Part shown: piece by piece, positions 15,817 through 24,471 of the stretch
How the letters are laid out: every line of letters begins with the position of its first letter
Numbering within the stretch: position 1 is the first letter of the stretch
Assembly: GCF_900447045.1 (NCBI RefSeq)
Contig: NZ_UAWH01000014.1
Location: forward strand, 556,501 to 620,500
DNA from: Clostridium paraputrificum
GTDB taxonomy: Bacteria; Bacillota; Clostridia; Clostridiales; Clostridiaceae
Length of the DNA stretch: 64,000 nucleotides
Direction: 5' to 3'
Notes under the pieces: model-generated
Databases searched by the model: none
What the model saw: only the letters and a program-made list of their open reading frames with translations
What the model was told of the DNA's origin: nothing
Made by a program: the position numbers and the translations under genes

Positions 15817-17163
15817 GTGTCAAATAAAAAAGTAGTGAAGAATTTATTTAGTATAGTTTTATTAGGAATAATATTAGTTTCTATTTTTATATTATCTTAT
15901 TTGCAGCCTATTTATGCTGATGATTATAATTATGCTTTTATTTTTGGGACAAGCGAGCGAATTAGTAATTTTAGTGACATATTTAAGTCTTTAGGAATTT
16001 TTTATAATAGCTGGGGAGGAAGAGTAATTCCTATGTTCTTATCACATTTATTTTTATGGTGGGGACGAGGTATATTTGCAATTTGTAATACAATAGTATA
16101 TTTTATATTTTGTTTTTTAATTTATAAATGTACATTAGGAATTAATGATGAAGAAAATGATTGGTTTAAGATATGGATAGTGCATATGCTAGTACTATTT
16201 GGGGCTCCTATTGTATCAGAAACTATATTATGGGAAGTTGGTTCTTTTAATTATTTGTGGTTGATGATGTTATCTATGTTATATATATATCCATATTTAT
16301 TAGACTTTTTTGGCAAGAAAAAACTAAATGATAACTTAAAAACGTATATAGTTATTACTATATTAGGGTTTTTAGCAGGAATGGGGAATGAGAATGTTGT
16401 TCCTATTATTATAGGAGCTAATCTAGTTTATATTATTTATTCTAAAATAGTAGAAAAAAGAATTAAAATATGGAGTATTGTAGGGGGGATATCTGCATCT
16501 ATAGGGGCAGCTGTTCTAATGTTATCTCCAGGTAATATTATTAGATCAGAAGTAGAATATAATGAATATAACATTCCAAGAGATATGAGTGTTAAATTTA
16601 AAGAAAACTATCTTCCTGTTTTAAAGATAGTACTACAACGGAATTACTTAATAATATGTCTTTTATTCTTTGCTTTATTAGCTATATATATTTATAAGTA
16701 TGGGTGCAAGAATAAAGAATTAGTTATATCCCTACTATTAGTATTATCTGCGATTATCTCTAACTTAATGATGATATATCCAAGTACCTATTCAGTGAGA
16801 TCATCTTTTGGTGGAGGAATATTTATTATTTTAGGAACATGTATACTTGGTTCTAAATTATATTATCTAATTAGTGAACATAATATTTTATTTTGGTCTA
16901 TTACGTTAATTGGGTTTTTGTTGATATTTGGAACTATAATTCCGTCTATAAAAAATGGAGTTTATTATAATAAAGAGTATTCTTCAATGATTAATTTTGT
17001 AGAGAGTGAAAAATCTAAAGGAAACTTGAATATAGAAGTAAAGGCGATAAATTATAAGAAAAATAGGTTTTTTAGTGGATTTGATTTTAGTAATAACAAA
17101 GACTATGTTCATAATAAATACTTTAGTAAATATTATGGTATTGATAGTATAATAGCAAATTAG
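15817..17163 (+). CDS. Polytopic membrane protein, DUF6056-like
   Basis: 448 residues with about ten membrane spans. The first periplasm-side loop has the run PIYADDYNYAFIF, then SWGGRVIPMFL, and later SETILWEVGSFNYLWL and AGMGNENVVPI. This pattern (acidic DDY after the first span, GNEN in a loop) is seen in DUF6056-type proteins related to multi-span GT-C glycosyltransferases, with the acidic pair where such enzymes have catalytic Asp residues. A role in decorating a surface glycan is inferred, not shown. GTG 15817 follows GGGAGG with 6 bases between. It is a single-gene unit ending in a terminator. Confidence 0.6.
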   Translation: MSNKKVVKNLFSIVLLGIILVSIFILSYLQPIYADDYNYAFIFGTSERISNFSDIFKSLGIFYNSWGGRVIPMFLSHLFLWWGRGIFAICNTIVYFIFCFLIYKCTLGINDEENDWFKIWIVHMLVLFGAPIVSETILWEVGSFNYLWLMMLSMLYIYPYLLDFFGKKKLNDNLKTYIVITILGFLAGMGNENVVPIIIGANLVYIIYSKIVEKRIKIWSIVGGISASIGAAVLMLSPGNIIRSEVEYNEYNIPRDMSVKFKENYLPVLKIVLQRNYLIICLLFFALLAIYIYKYGCKNKELVISLLLVLSAIISNLMMIYPSTYSVRSSFGGGIFIILGTCILGSKLYYLISEHNILFWSITLIGFLLIFGTIIPSIKNGVYYNKEYSSMINFVESEKSKGNLNIEVKAINYKKNRFFSGFDFSNNKDYVHNKYFSKYYGIDSIIAN

Positions 17164-17167
17164 TGAA

Positions 17168-17204
17168 TAAAAGTAGCTTAACGTAGAGTTAGGCTACTTT
17201 TATT
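17168..17204 (+). terminator. Terminator after the DUF6056-like gene
   Basis: AAAAGTAGC pairs with GCTACTTTT around TTAACGTAGAGTTAG, followed by ATTTTTTA. Confidence 0.85.
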
Positions 17205-17274
17205 TTTTATTTCTTAACACAAAAATAAGATTTTTTAATAAATATATTATAAGAAAATTATTTGGAGGAGAATT

Positions 17275-18186
17275 ATGATAAGTAAGGAAAAGTACATTGA
17301 CTTATCACTAGAATTGCATCTTTTTTGGGCTAGAATTATGAAAGAGCATTCAATTTTTTTAGAGGTGGGATTTACAGATAAAAATAAAAAGTTAGCAAAG
17401 ATAGCTGATAACTATAAGTTTAAGTTTGAAAAGATATTACAGGATGTAGTAAAAGTAAGTAATGGGCGAATTGGACAAGAGCTATTAGATTCTGGAGAAA
17501 TTATTACTAAATATACTTTGGATGCAGAAAAGAAAACAAGATATTATACAGGAATAGATATAAATACTAAAATTACCTTGATGGAAAATAAGCTTGAATG
17601 CAAAGTGAATAAAAATGATAATGACAGAATTATAAGTTATATAAAGAATATCAATAATAGAGCTATAAAATTACTAGATGGATTAATTGAGTTTAAGATA
17701 AAGATATTAAGTGATGTTTTATGTTGCGAACTATTTACACTAAACTATCCAATGTTCAATGAACATTTAATAGAGGAAGCAAAGACTTATAGAGCATACA
17801 TAAAAGAATTAGAAAATAATAAAGATATAGAAAAGAGCGATATTAGAAAAACAGAATTATTTTGGGATGAGATTATGATGGAACATGCGTTGTTTATTAG
17901 AGGTTTACTAGATCCTAGCGAAAATGAATTAATTGTTAAATCAAATAAATTTGCTAATGAATTTGAAAAGTTAATAAAGAGAGCTGAAAGTATTACAGAT
18001 GATACAAAGTTAAGTGTTACTGATGATACTTTATCACAAACTATTAAGCTAAGAGATTTTAAGAAGGATGGAACAAAGGGAATATTAGAATGTAAAATTA
18101 GATCAATAATATTGCCTCTTCTTTCTGACCATGTTATAAGAGAAGCTAATCATTATATAAGAATTTTAAAAAAATATAATAAATAG
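17275..18186 (+). CDS. DUF2935 family protein, second paralogue
   Basis: 303 residues and clearly homologous over its full length to the protein at 10674-11582. LELHLFWARIMKEHSIFLE near the N-terminus and ELFWDEIMMEHALFIRGLL in the second half repeat the same duplicated Glu-His helices. It also shares the C-terminal block LRDFKKDG...IRSIILPLLSDHVIREANHYI in near-identical form. Ribosome site TTGGAGGAG supports the ATG. The two copies have the same orientation about 5.7 kb apart. Function unknown; a metal-binding helical bundle is inferred from the His/Glu pattern. Confidence 0.8.
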   Translation: MISKEKYIDLSLELHLFWARIMKEHSIFLEVGFTDKNKKLAKIADNYKFKFEKILQDVVKVSNGRIGQELLDSGEIITKYTLDAEKKTRYYTGIDINTKITLMENKLECKVNKNDNDRIISYIKNINNRAIKLLDGLIEFKIKILSDVLCCELFTLNYPMFNEHLIEEAKTYRAYIKELENNKDIEKSDIRKTELFWDEIMMEHALFIRGLLDPSENELIVKSNKFANEFEKLIKRAESITDDTKLSVTDDTLSQTIKLRDFKKDGTKGILECKIRSIILPLLSDHVIREANHYIRILKKYNK

Positions 18187-18188
18187 CC

Positions 18189-18232
18189 TTTAGGAGTTAG
18201 CCAATTGACTAACTCCTTTCTATTTTTATATA
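18189..18232. terminator. Terminator between convergent genes
   Basis: AGGAGTTAG 18192-18200 pairs with CTAACTCCT 18209-18217 around CCAATTGA. It lies where the DUF2935 gene and the HD-domain gene converge and overlaps the latter's stop codon. Confidence 0.75.
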
Positions 18233-19186
18233 AGATCCCTTAAGGGACTTTTTGATTGCGTCTTTATTTGTCTGTCTAATGTATGAAGATAAATTAGATA
18301 TTTTATTTAGTGTATTATTTATATAGATAGTAGGGTCAATTATTCTTAATTTATTGACTTTGTATATATCATAGTTTGAGTCATCTTCTACTACTTTTGT
18401 ATTTGGAGAAATAGAATTTAGTAAATTAATTATTTCAGAGTTTCTTGAGGAACTTAAAATAGTTAATAAATAATTGTCATCCTTTAAAAAGTCTTCTAAG
18501 GTTATTATTTTTTTATTTAAGGCTAATTTCAAAACTTCTGCAAATTTATAATTAGAATATATATTTAAAGGGTCCATAAAGAAATCAAGAACTTCTTTGT
18601 AATAAGTTTCTACAAACCATTCGCCTGTTTCAAGGGATGTAACTACTATTTCATCATTAATAACCCTAATATTAGTTAGAAATTTTTTTATATCTTCAAT
18701 AGTAATTATCCCATTGTTATACATATCTCTAAGAGTATAGTCTATTCTATCTGCACAAAGTTTAGGAGCTGATTTTTCTAATATGTTCCACCTTTCATGA
18801 TGAAGCAAAATATCTTTATAATTGTAACCATTGCTTTCTAATATTTTGGGGATATCTGAGTTATTTATTACATCTTCTAAAATAATTTCATGGTAGTCTT
18901 CCTTTTTATTATCTAAAACAGTATCAATAACATGAGAAAAAGCAGTATGTGAAATATCATGAAAAAGTCCTGCAATCTGTTCTTCAATACTTCCACCTAA
19001 CAATCTAATTAATAGCATAGTTCCAATAGAATGATCATATCTAGTAATATTCAATTTTGGATTAACTAAAAAACTAGCTCCACCTTGATGAATTTTTTTT
19101 AATCTTTGAATTTCCTTTGTATTTATTAAAATCTCAAATATGTCTTCTACCTGGAATTCTCCATATAATATATCTTTTATTATCAT
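18209..19186 (-). CDS. HD-domain phosphohydrolase
   Basis: 325 residues. The HD-superfamily metal ligands are visible: His52 in RYDHSIG, His76-Asp77 in GLFHDISHTAFSH and a later Asp in LCADRIDYTLRD. This set and the spacing match the dGTPase-like YdhJ/YdgJ branch, whose members hydrolyse nucleotides or cyclic nucleotides; the substrate here is not visible. Length fits the family. On the opposite strand to its neighbours, with ribosome site AAGGAGG before ATG, it appears to be a single-gene unit. Confidence 0.8.
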   Translation of the reverse strand: MIIKDILYGEFQVEDIFEILINTKEIQRLKKIHQGGASFLVNPKLNITRYDHSIGTMLLIRLLGGSIEEQIAGLFHDISHTAFSHVIDTVLDNKKEDYHEIILEDVINNSDIPKILESNGYNYKDILLHHERWNILEKSAPKLCADRIDYTLRDMYNNGIITIEDIKKFLTNIRVINDEIVVTSLETGEWFVETYYKEVLDFFMDPLNIYSNYKFAEVLKLALNKKIITLEDFLKDDNYLLTILSSSRNSEIINLLNSISPNTKVVEDDSNYDIYKVNKLRIIDPTIYINNTLNKISNLSSYIRQTNKDAIKKSLKGSYIKIERS

Positions 19187-19319
19187 TTTTATCCTCCTTA
19201 ATTAGGATTTTATAATATGAAATAATATTTTATCACAATTTTATTTTATAATGAAACTAAATATACAATTCTATCATCATTATAAGTGAAGGGTGGGAAC
19301 GCGCGTGGAGATTAAAGCT

Positions 19320-19841
19320 ATGAGTGAAGTAAGTTCAGAAGAGATATTAGTATCAGTTTATAACGAAACCTATGAGGATATTTTTAAATATATATTATCG
19401 AAATGTAGAAATATAGATGATGTAGGCGATTTGGTTCAAAATACATACCTAAAGTTTTATAGAGCATTATCAAATAAAAATATAAAAGATTATAAAAAGT
19501 ATCTTATTAGGATTGCAAGAAATGAGGTATATAGACATTACGGTATTTTAAAGCTCAGTCAAAATTTTATTCCTGTTTTTTCCTCAGAGAGCGAGGAAGA
19601 GTTTCTTAATTTAAAAACAGATTTAAAGGTTGAACACAACTATGATGAAAAGCTACTTTGTGATTCTATATGGAAATATTTAAAGGATAAGGACTCATTA
19701 ACTCTTAAAATATTTATTTTATATTTTAGCAAGGATTTAAAAATAAAAGATATAGCTAATATATTAAAGGTTAATGAGTCTACTGTAAAAAATAGGCTCT
19801 ATAGAACTATGAAAGAAATAAATAAGGAATTTAATTTGTAG
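19320..19841 (+). CDS. ECF-type RNA polymerase sigma factor
   Basis: About 174 residues with region 2 (YNETYEDIFKYILSKCRNIDDVGDLVQNTYLKFYRAL) and region 4 (LKIKDIANILKVNESTVKNRLYRTMKEI) typical of extracytoplasmic-function sigma factors. ATG 19320 is preferred, after GGAG 19307-19310; in-frame GTG codons at 19293 and 19305 are alternatives. No anti-sigma gene is adjacent. Instead it heads a tight operon with PadR, SEDS and VanZ genes, so it may drive that operon. TGAAAC at 19252-19257 resembles an ECF -35 element and could mark autoregulation; this is speculative. Confidence 0.85.
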   Translation: MSEVSSEEILVSVYNETYEDIFKYILSKCRNIDDVGDLVQNTYLKFYRALSNKNIKDYKKYLIRIARNEVYRHYGILKLSQNFIPVFSSESEEEFLNLKTDLKVEHNYDEKLLCDSIWKYLKDKDSLTLKIFILYFSKDLKIKDIANILKVNESTVKNRLYRTMKEINKEFNL

Positions 19842-19850
19842 GTGATAATT

Positions 19851-20270
19851 ATGAATAAAAAAGATTTAATAAAGAAATCAATAGATGAAAACTTAATTTC
19901 TAAAGACGAAATATTAACTAATATTTTAAAAAGAGTTAATGAAGAAAGAATAACTACAAATAGTGATATAGATATTATGATATTAACTTTGATTAGCAGA
20001 AAAGATATGTGTGGATATGAAATATTGAAGGAAATTGAAATTAAATTTAGGGGGAGTTTTACTTTAAAAGAAGGAGGAGTATATCCAATACTTCATGGAC
20101 TAGAGGGGGAAGGGTTACTTACCTCTTACTGGATAGAGGATGAGATTAATAAAAAGTATTATAGATTAACTGATATAGGAAGAGAGTATATGTCCAAAAA
20201 GGAAGAGAGTACTGATTATAATAAAAGCACAAGAAGAGCGTTGAACTTGGAGGGTATGGGATGGAAGTAA
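19851..20270 (+). CDS. PadR-family transcriptional regulator
   Basis: 139 residues with a PadR winged helix (about 35-115): ILTLISRKDMCGYEILKEI, the glycine-rich turn LKEGGVYPILHGLEGEGLL, and YWIEDEINKKYYRLTDIGREY. An N-terminal helical extension of about 30 residues precedes it. ATG 19851 follows AGGTGA at 5-6 bases; a GTG at 19842 would overlap that site. It overlaps the next gene by 10 bases. PadR proteins coupled to a permease-prefix membrane protein often act as a sensor pair for envelope stress. The ligand is unknown. Confidence 0.85.
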   Translation: MNKKDLIKKSIDENLISKDEILTNILKRVNEERITTNSDIDIMILTLISRKDMCGYEILKEIEIKFRGSFTLKEGGVYPILHGLEGEGLLTSYWIEDEINKKYYRLTDIGREYMSKKEESTDYNKSTRRALNLEGMGWK

Positions 20271-21514
20271 AGGGAGAAGAGAATATAATTAAATATTTAG
20301 AGTCTGTTTGCCTTAAGATTAAAAGTAAGAGAGCACACAATCAAATTAAGGAAGAATTATATGCTCATATAGAAGAAAAGAAAAAGGATTATATTAAATG
20401 TGGTGATAGTGAAAAAATAGCAGAAGAAAAAGCATTAAGAGATATGGGAAGTTCTGATATCTTGGGAGAAGAATTGAACAAGGTTCATAAGGAAAAGTTT
20501 AATTATAGAATATTAATTACAGTTGCCTTTCTAATTATAACAGGGATAATTACTATGTATTCATTAAGAGGAAATGCATATAATTATTGGGGAAATGAAT
20601 ATTTTTTTATAAATAAGATGATTATTTACACTACTTTGGGGATAGGAGCATTTCTATTAATATCATTTTTTGACTATAGAAAAATAAAAAATAAGTCTGC
20701 GCATTTATATATATTATCAATAGCTTTATTTATAGTTTTATTTTTGTTTAATAGTCCTGTAAATAATATTAATAGTTGGATTAATATTGGACCAATATCT
20801 ATTAATGTAAGAGATTTAGCAGTTAATATATTCTTAATTTCATTAGTAGGAATTTTTAAAGATATTAAATGGGATACAAAAAAAGGAATGATTTATGGAG
20901 TGATTTTAAGCTTTATTCCCTTAGGTTTGTTGATGATATTAAAGTATTCTTTAGGAGTAGCAATAGTATATACAGTAACATTAATATTTTTATTATATAT
21001 AAGTACTAAAAATAAAAAACTTACTTTTTGGTTAATGTTTATGTTTATAATAGCTTTAATTTTAATCTATAGTCAGAACAGTTATGATAACTATTTACAT
21101 AATATTATAAAAGAATTATTAGATTCATCGGTGTTTATAGGGAAAGGAACGAGAGTTAATCTAGAGATAATTCCTAATAATATCTCAGATTGTATTATAT
21201 CATCATTAATATACAGCTTTGGATGGGCATTTGGAGTGTTAGTATTATGTTTAGTTTTATTTTTAATTATATATATGTTTAAAATTAGTGGAAAGATATG
21301 CGATATCTATGGAAAAAGATTAATTATTATAATATCAAGTATATTTGCATGTCAGTATATATTAGGATTTTTATATAATTTTGGAATTTTGAACTTTTAT
21401 TCTGTTTCAATACCTTTTATAAGTTATGGAGGTTCCAATATAATAATAAGCTTTCTTGGGATTGGAATTATAATGAATATATACATGGGAAAAAGCTTAA
21501 GGGGAGAGTATTAA
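20261..21514 (+). CDS. SEDS (FtsW/RodA-like) protein with N-terminal permease-prefix domain
   Basis: 417 residues. Residues 1-75 form a soluble helical domain (LESVCLKIKSKRAHNQIKEE ... ALRDMGSSDILGEEL) of the permease-prefix/HAAS type found next to PadR regulators. The rest is about ten membrane spans of the SEDS glycan polymerase family: WINIGPISINVRDLA (the substrate groove motif), GKGTRVN...PNNISDCII with Asp310 where the catalytic Asp of RodA/FtsW lies, and SIPFISYGGSN near the C-terminus. The usual acidic pair after that Asp is replaced by YS. An accessory peptidoglycan polymerase or a repurposed SEDS fold are both possible. It is coupled to PadR upstream and VanZ downstream. Confidence 0.8.
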   Translation: MEVKGEENIIKYLESVCLKIKSKRAHNQIKEELYAHIEEKKKDYIKCGDSEKIAEEKALRDMGSSDILGEELNKVHKEKFNYRILITVAFLIITGIITMYSLRGNAYNYWGNEYFFINKMIIYTTLGIGAFLLISFFDYRKIKNKSAHLYILSIALFIVLFLFNSPVNNINSWINIGPISINVRDLAVNIFLISLVGIFKDIKWDTKKGMIYGVILSFIPLGLLMILKYSLGVAIVYTVTLIFLLYISTKNKKLTFWLMFMFIIALILIYSQNSYDNYLHNIIKELLDSSVFIGKGTRVNLEIIPNNISDCIISSLIYSFGWAFGVLVLCLVLFLIIYMFKISGKICDIYGKRLIIIISSIFACQYILGFLYNFGILNFYSVSIPFISYGGSNIIISFLGIGIIMNIYMGKSLRGEY

Positions 21515-21515
21515 T

Positions 21516-22076
21516 ATGCTAGGAATGAAATTTGCATTTATAGTAGGAAGTATAATAATTCTTATTATAGAAATGATTAAATTTATAAAAAGGAATAAAG
21601 AAGAGAAGTTTTTGAACTTTAGAGAAGTTATGAGTTTAATGTTTAAATTTTATATACTTATGGTTATTATAGTAACATTTTTTCCTTTAGTGATAGGTGG
21701 TTATATAGGAAAACCATCTATGAATATAGTACCGGTTTTTAATACTATAAAAGATATATATGAAGTACCAATAGAAATGGAGAGTTATATGGTTAGATTT
21801 TGGATTAAAAATATACTTGGGAATATTCTTTTATTATTGCCTCTAGGAATATTCATACCAATGTTTTTTAAAAGACTAAGAAGTTTTAAATCAACAGTAA
21901 TTACTTGTGCATTGGTATCATTATCTATAGAGGTGGTTCAGTATATATCTATGTATTTTGGAAATTTTAGATCTTGTGATATAGATGATATTATTTTGAA
22001 TACTCTTGGTGGAATGATTGGGTTTATAATTTATAAGGTGATTGATAAAAAAGCTGATTTAAGAATAGAATTTTAG
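21516..22076 (+). CDS. VanZ-like membrane protein
   Basis: 186 residues with about five membrane spans and VanZ-family motifs: FFPL, NIVPVFNTI near 70, KNILGNILLLLPLGIFIP near 98-115, and RSCDIDDIILNTLGGMIG near 150-167. VanZ-like proteins can lower sensitivity to lipoglycopeptides, by an unsettled membrane mechanism. It starts one base after the SEDS stop, so it is the last member of the sigma-PadR-SEDS-VanZ operon and supports an envelope role for the group. Resistance itself cannot be claimed from the sequence. Confidence 0.85.
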   Translation: MLGMKFAFIVGSIIILIIEMIKFIKRNKEEKFLNFREVMSLMFKFYILMVIIVTFFPLVIGGYIGKPSMNIVPVFNTIKDIYEVPIEMESYMVRFWIKNILGNILLLLPLGIFIPMFFKRLRSFKSTVITCALVSLSIEVVQYISMYFGNFRSCDIDDIILNTLGGMIGFIIYKVIDKKADLRIEF

Positions 22077-22246
22077 TGTAAGAGAAGAGTGAGTTATCAT
22101 TTCATTAGTTATTTCTAAAAGAATAGAAATATAGAGTACTCCTAGAAAAGCTTATATTGGTTATTTTTTATATTAATAAAAGATATGACAAATTAATATA
22201 AATTGATATAATAAAGTTATAATCATAAAAAGTGGGGTGCACTTAG

Positions 22247-22957
22247 ATGCTAAAATATGAAGAAATAGCAGAGGATATAAAAAATAGGATAGAATCTGGA
22301 GAGTATCGCCCTAATGACCAATTACCATTAGAAAAAGAAATGTGTGAGAAATATGGAGTAAGTAGGATTACTATTAAAAAAGCTATGGACAAATTGGTGA
22401 TGAGGGGATTAGTAGTGAAGAGAAGAGGAGCTGGAACTTTCGTAAAGGACATTGATGATAAAGAGGTTTCTCATATTAGTACATCATATCAGTTTGAAGG
22501 ATTTTCAAAGACTTTTAGCGATAAGACAATTATATCTAAAATTGTAGAATTTAAAGTGATTAATGCTGAGGGAGAAATAGCAGAAAAATTAAAAATTTCA
22601 GAAGATGAGTTTGTATATTATATAGTAAGAGCAAGGTATGCAGATAAAGTCCCATATGTAATGGAATATACATATATGCCAATAGATCTTATACCTGGTG
22701 TAAAATTTGATACGCTTAAAGGCTCTATATATGAATATATAGAGAATAAATTAAATCTAAAGATAAAAAGTGCTCATAGGACAATAAGAGCATCTTTACC
22801 AACAGCAATAGAACAAGAGTATTTAGAGATAAATGAAAACTTTCCTATTCTAGAAGTAGAACAGACAGCCTATTTGGATACTGGTCAAGCATTTGAATAT
22901 TCAAAATCTAGGCATAGAAGTGATAAATTTGAATTTAAAAGCATTAGTATAAAGTAA
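22247..22957 (+). CDS. GntR/HutC-family regulator (GmuR-like)
   Basis: 236 residues. The N-terminal winged helix (about 1-65: LPLEKEMCEKYGVSRITIKKAM, VVKRRGAGTFV) is of GntR type and the C-terminal UTRA ligand domain (about 85-230) is of HutC type. It precedes the PTS/GH1 operon on the same strand with its own terminator between, the usual place for the local repressor. In Bacillus, GmuR of this family controls glucomannan genes, and the gene set here is similar. It has its own -10 (TATAAT 22217-22222). The inducer is probably a phosphorylated disaccharide, by analogy. Confidence 0.87.
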   Translation: MLKYEEIAEDIKNRIESGEYRPNDQLPLEKEMCEKYGVSRITIKKAMDKLVMRGLVVKRRGAGTFVKDIDDKEVSHISTSYQFEGFSKTFSDKTIISKIVEFKVINAEGEIAEKLKISEDEFVYYIVRARYADKVPYVMEYTYMPIDLIPGVKFDTLKGSIYEYIENKLNLKIKSAHRTIRASLPTAIEQEYLEINENFPILEVEQTAYLDTGQAFEYSKSRHRSDKFEFKSISIK

Positions 22958-22960
22958 GGT

Positions 22961-22992
22961 AAAAAGAGACTTTGGATAAGTCTCTTTTTATT
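22961..22992 (+). terminator. Terminator after the GntR regulator
   Basis: AAAAAGAGACTT pairs with AAGTCTCTTTTT around TGGAT. Confidence 0.88.
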
Positions 22993-23040
22993 ATTTTAGC
23001 AAATAACATTACCTTATTAATTAAAAGATATATCTTTTTA

Positions 23041-23087
23041 TTGACAAAGGATATGATGTATTGTATATTTAATGTAATGGATTCCAT
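23041..23087 (+). promoter_or_regulatory. Promoter and candidate operator of the PTS/GH1 operon
   Basis: TTGACA at 23041-23046 and TATATT at 23064-23069 with a 17-base spacer form a strong promoter. The palindrome ATGGA-T-TCCAT at 23077-23087 sits at the expected start of transcription, ideal for a repressor such as the adjacent GntR protein. The palindrome does not match the usual GTNTANAC core of HutC-type operators, so the protein-site pairing is inferred from position only. Confidence 0.65.
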
Positions 23088-23132
23088 AAAAGGTGATATC
23101 ACTATCTAAATATTTTGGGAGAGATGATAATT

Positions 23133-24440
23133 ATGAATAAATTTACGTCTTTAATTGAAGAAAAGTTATTACCCATTGCAGGAAAATTAGCTTCTAGTAG
23201 AATATTGTCTGTATTACGTGATGCATTTATGCTAAGTTTTCCATTAACTATCGTTGGTTCACTTGCAGTAGTAGTTATGAATTTGCCTTATTTGGACAAG
23301 CTTATAGGAGCAGATGGCGTTGCAGCAATTAATAATATTTTTGGTATATTACCTTCGGCTACTATGAGTATAGCTACATTGTTTGTGGTAATAGGTATAG
23401 GATATTATTTAGCTAAAAGCTATGATGTAGATGCAATATTTGCAGCAGGTGTAGCGGTTGCAGCATTCTTAGTATTAACTCCACTTACTGTTACTGCGGA
23501 TAATGGAACAGTAATTAATGATGTAATTCCAATTGCTAGATTAGGGGCAAAAGGAATGTTTGTAGGTATTATAGGATCCTTTATATCGACAAGAGTTTAT
23601 GTTTGGGCAATTAAAAGAAATTGGACAATTAAGATGCCAGATGGAGTGCCACCAACAGTTGCAAAATCATTTGCTGCATTAATTCCTGGATGTATTGTAA
23701 TCGGTTTATTCTTAGTTATAAGAACTATTTTCACTTATACACCATGGGGAAATATACATGATTGTATATATGAAATAATTCAAATGCCATTAATATCATT
23801 AGGTAGTGGACTTCTAGCAACTTTAGTTGCAATATTTGCAATTCAAATATTATGGTTCTTTGGATTACACGGTCAAATAATTGTAAATTCAGTATTAGAT
23901 CCAATTTGGAATACTTTGTCATTAGAAAACTATGAGGCGTTTGTAGCTGGAACAGATATTCCTAATGTAATTACAAAACAATTTATTGAAACATTTACTG
24001 TTGGAATGGGTGGTACAGGTATGACCCTAGCAGTAATAGTTGGAATATTTATATTCTGTAAGAGTAGACAAATGAGAGAAGTGGCAAAACTTGCTGCACC
24101 ATCAGGAGTTTTTAATGTTAATGAACCAATAATATTTGGTTTGCCAATAGTAATGAATCCAACAATTTTAATTCCTTGGGTTATAGCACCAATGTTAGTT
24201 GTAGCGGTGTCTTATTTTGCAATGAAGACAGGATTAGTTCCAAAAACAACAGGTGTTGCTGTACCTTGGACAGTTCCAATGTTCTTTAGTGGAATTTTAG
24301 CAACAAACTCATTAAGAGGGGGATTATTGCAAATAGTTAACTTTGCCATAGTATTTGTTACATGGATGCCATTTATAAAATCATTAGATAGATTTACAAT
24401 CAAAAATGAAGAAAAATTAAAAGCTGAAGAAATAAATTAA
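23133..24440 (+). CDS. PTS lactose/cellobiose-family EIIC permease
   Basis: About 435 residues opening MNKFTSLIEEKLLPIAGKLA, as in CelB/GmuC/ChbC proteins. Ten or so membrane spans follow, with WFFGLHGQIIVNS near 245 and the NVNEPIIFGLPIVMNP motif near 325-340 that holds the sugar-binding Glu. It imports and phosphorylates beta-linked disaccharides together with separate EIIA and EIIB proteins. No EIIA or EIIB gene of this family is in the window, so they must be encoded elsewhere. ATG 23133 is chosen because GGGAGAG 23117-23123 lies 9 bases upstream. First gene of a six-gene operon. Confidence 0.9.
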   Translation: MNKFTSLIEEKLLPIAGKLASSRILSVLRDAFMLSFPLTIVGSLAVVVMNLPYLDKLIGADGVAAINNIFGILPSATMSIATLFVVIGIGYYLAKSYDVDAIFAAGVAVAAFLVLTPLTVTADNGTVINDVIPIARLGAKGMFVGIIGSFISTRVYVWAIKRNWTIKMPDGVPPTVAKSFAALIPGCIVIGLFLVIRTIFTYTPWGNIHDCIYEIIQMPLISLGSGLLATLVAIFAIQILWFFGLHGQIIVNSVLDPIWNTLSLENYEAFVAGTDIPNVITKQFIETFTVGMGGTGMTLAVIVGIFIFCKSRQMREVAKLAAPSGVFNVNEPIIFGLPIVMNPTILIPWVIAPMLVVAVSYFAMKTGLVPKTTGVAVPWTVPMFFSGILATNSLRGGLLQIVNFAIVFVTWMPFIKSLDRFTIKNEEKLKAEEIN

Positions 24441-24471
24441 ATAATTAACTTTAAAGAAAGTGAGTAGTAGT

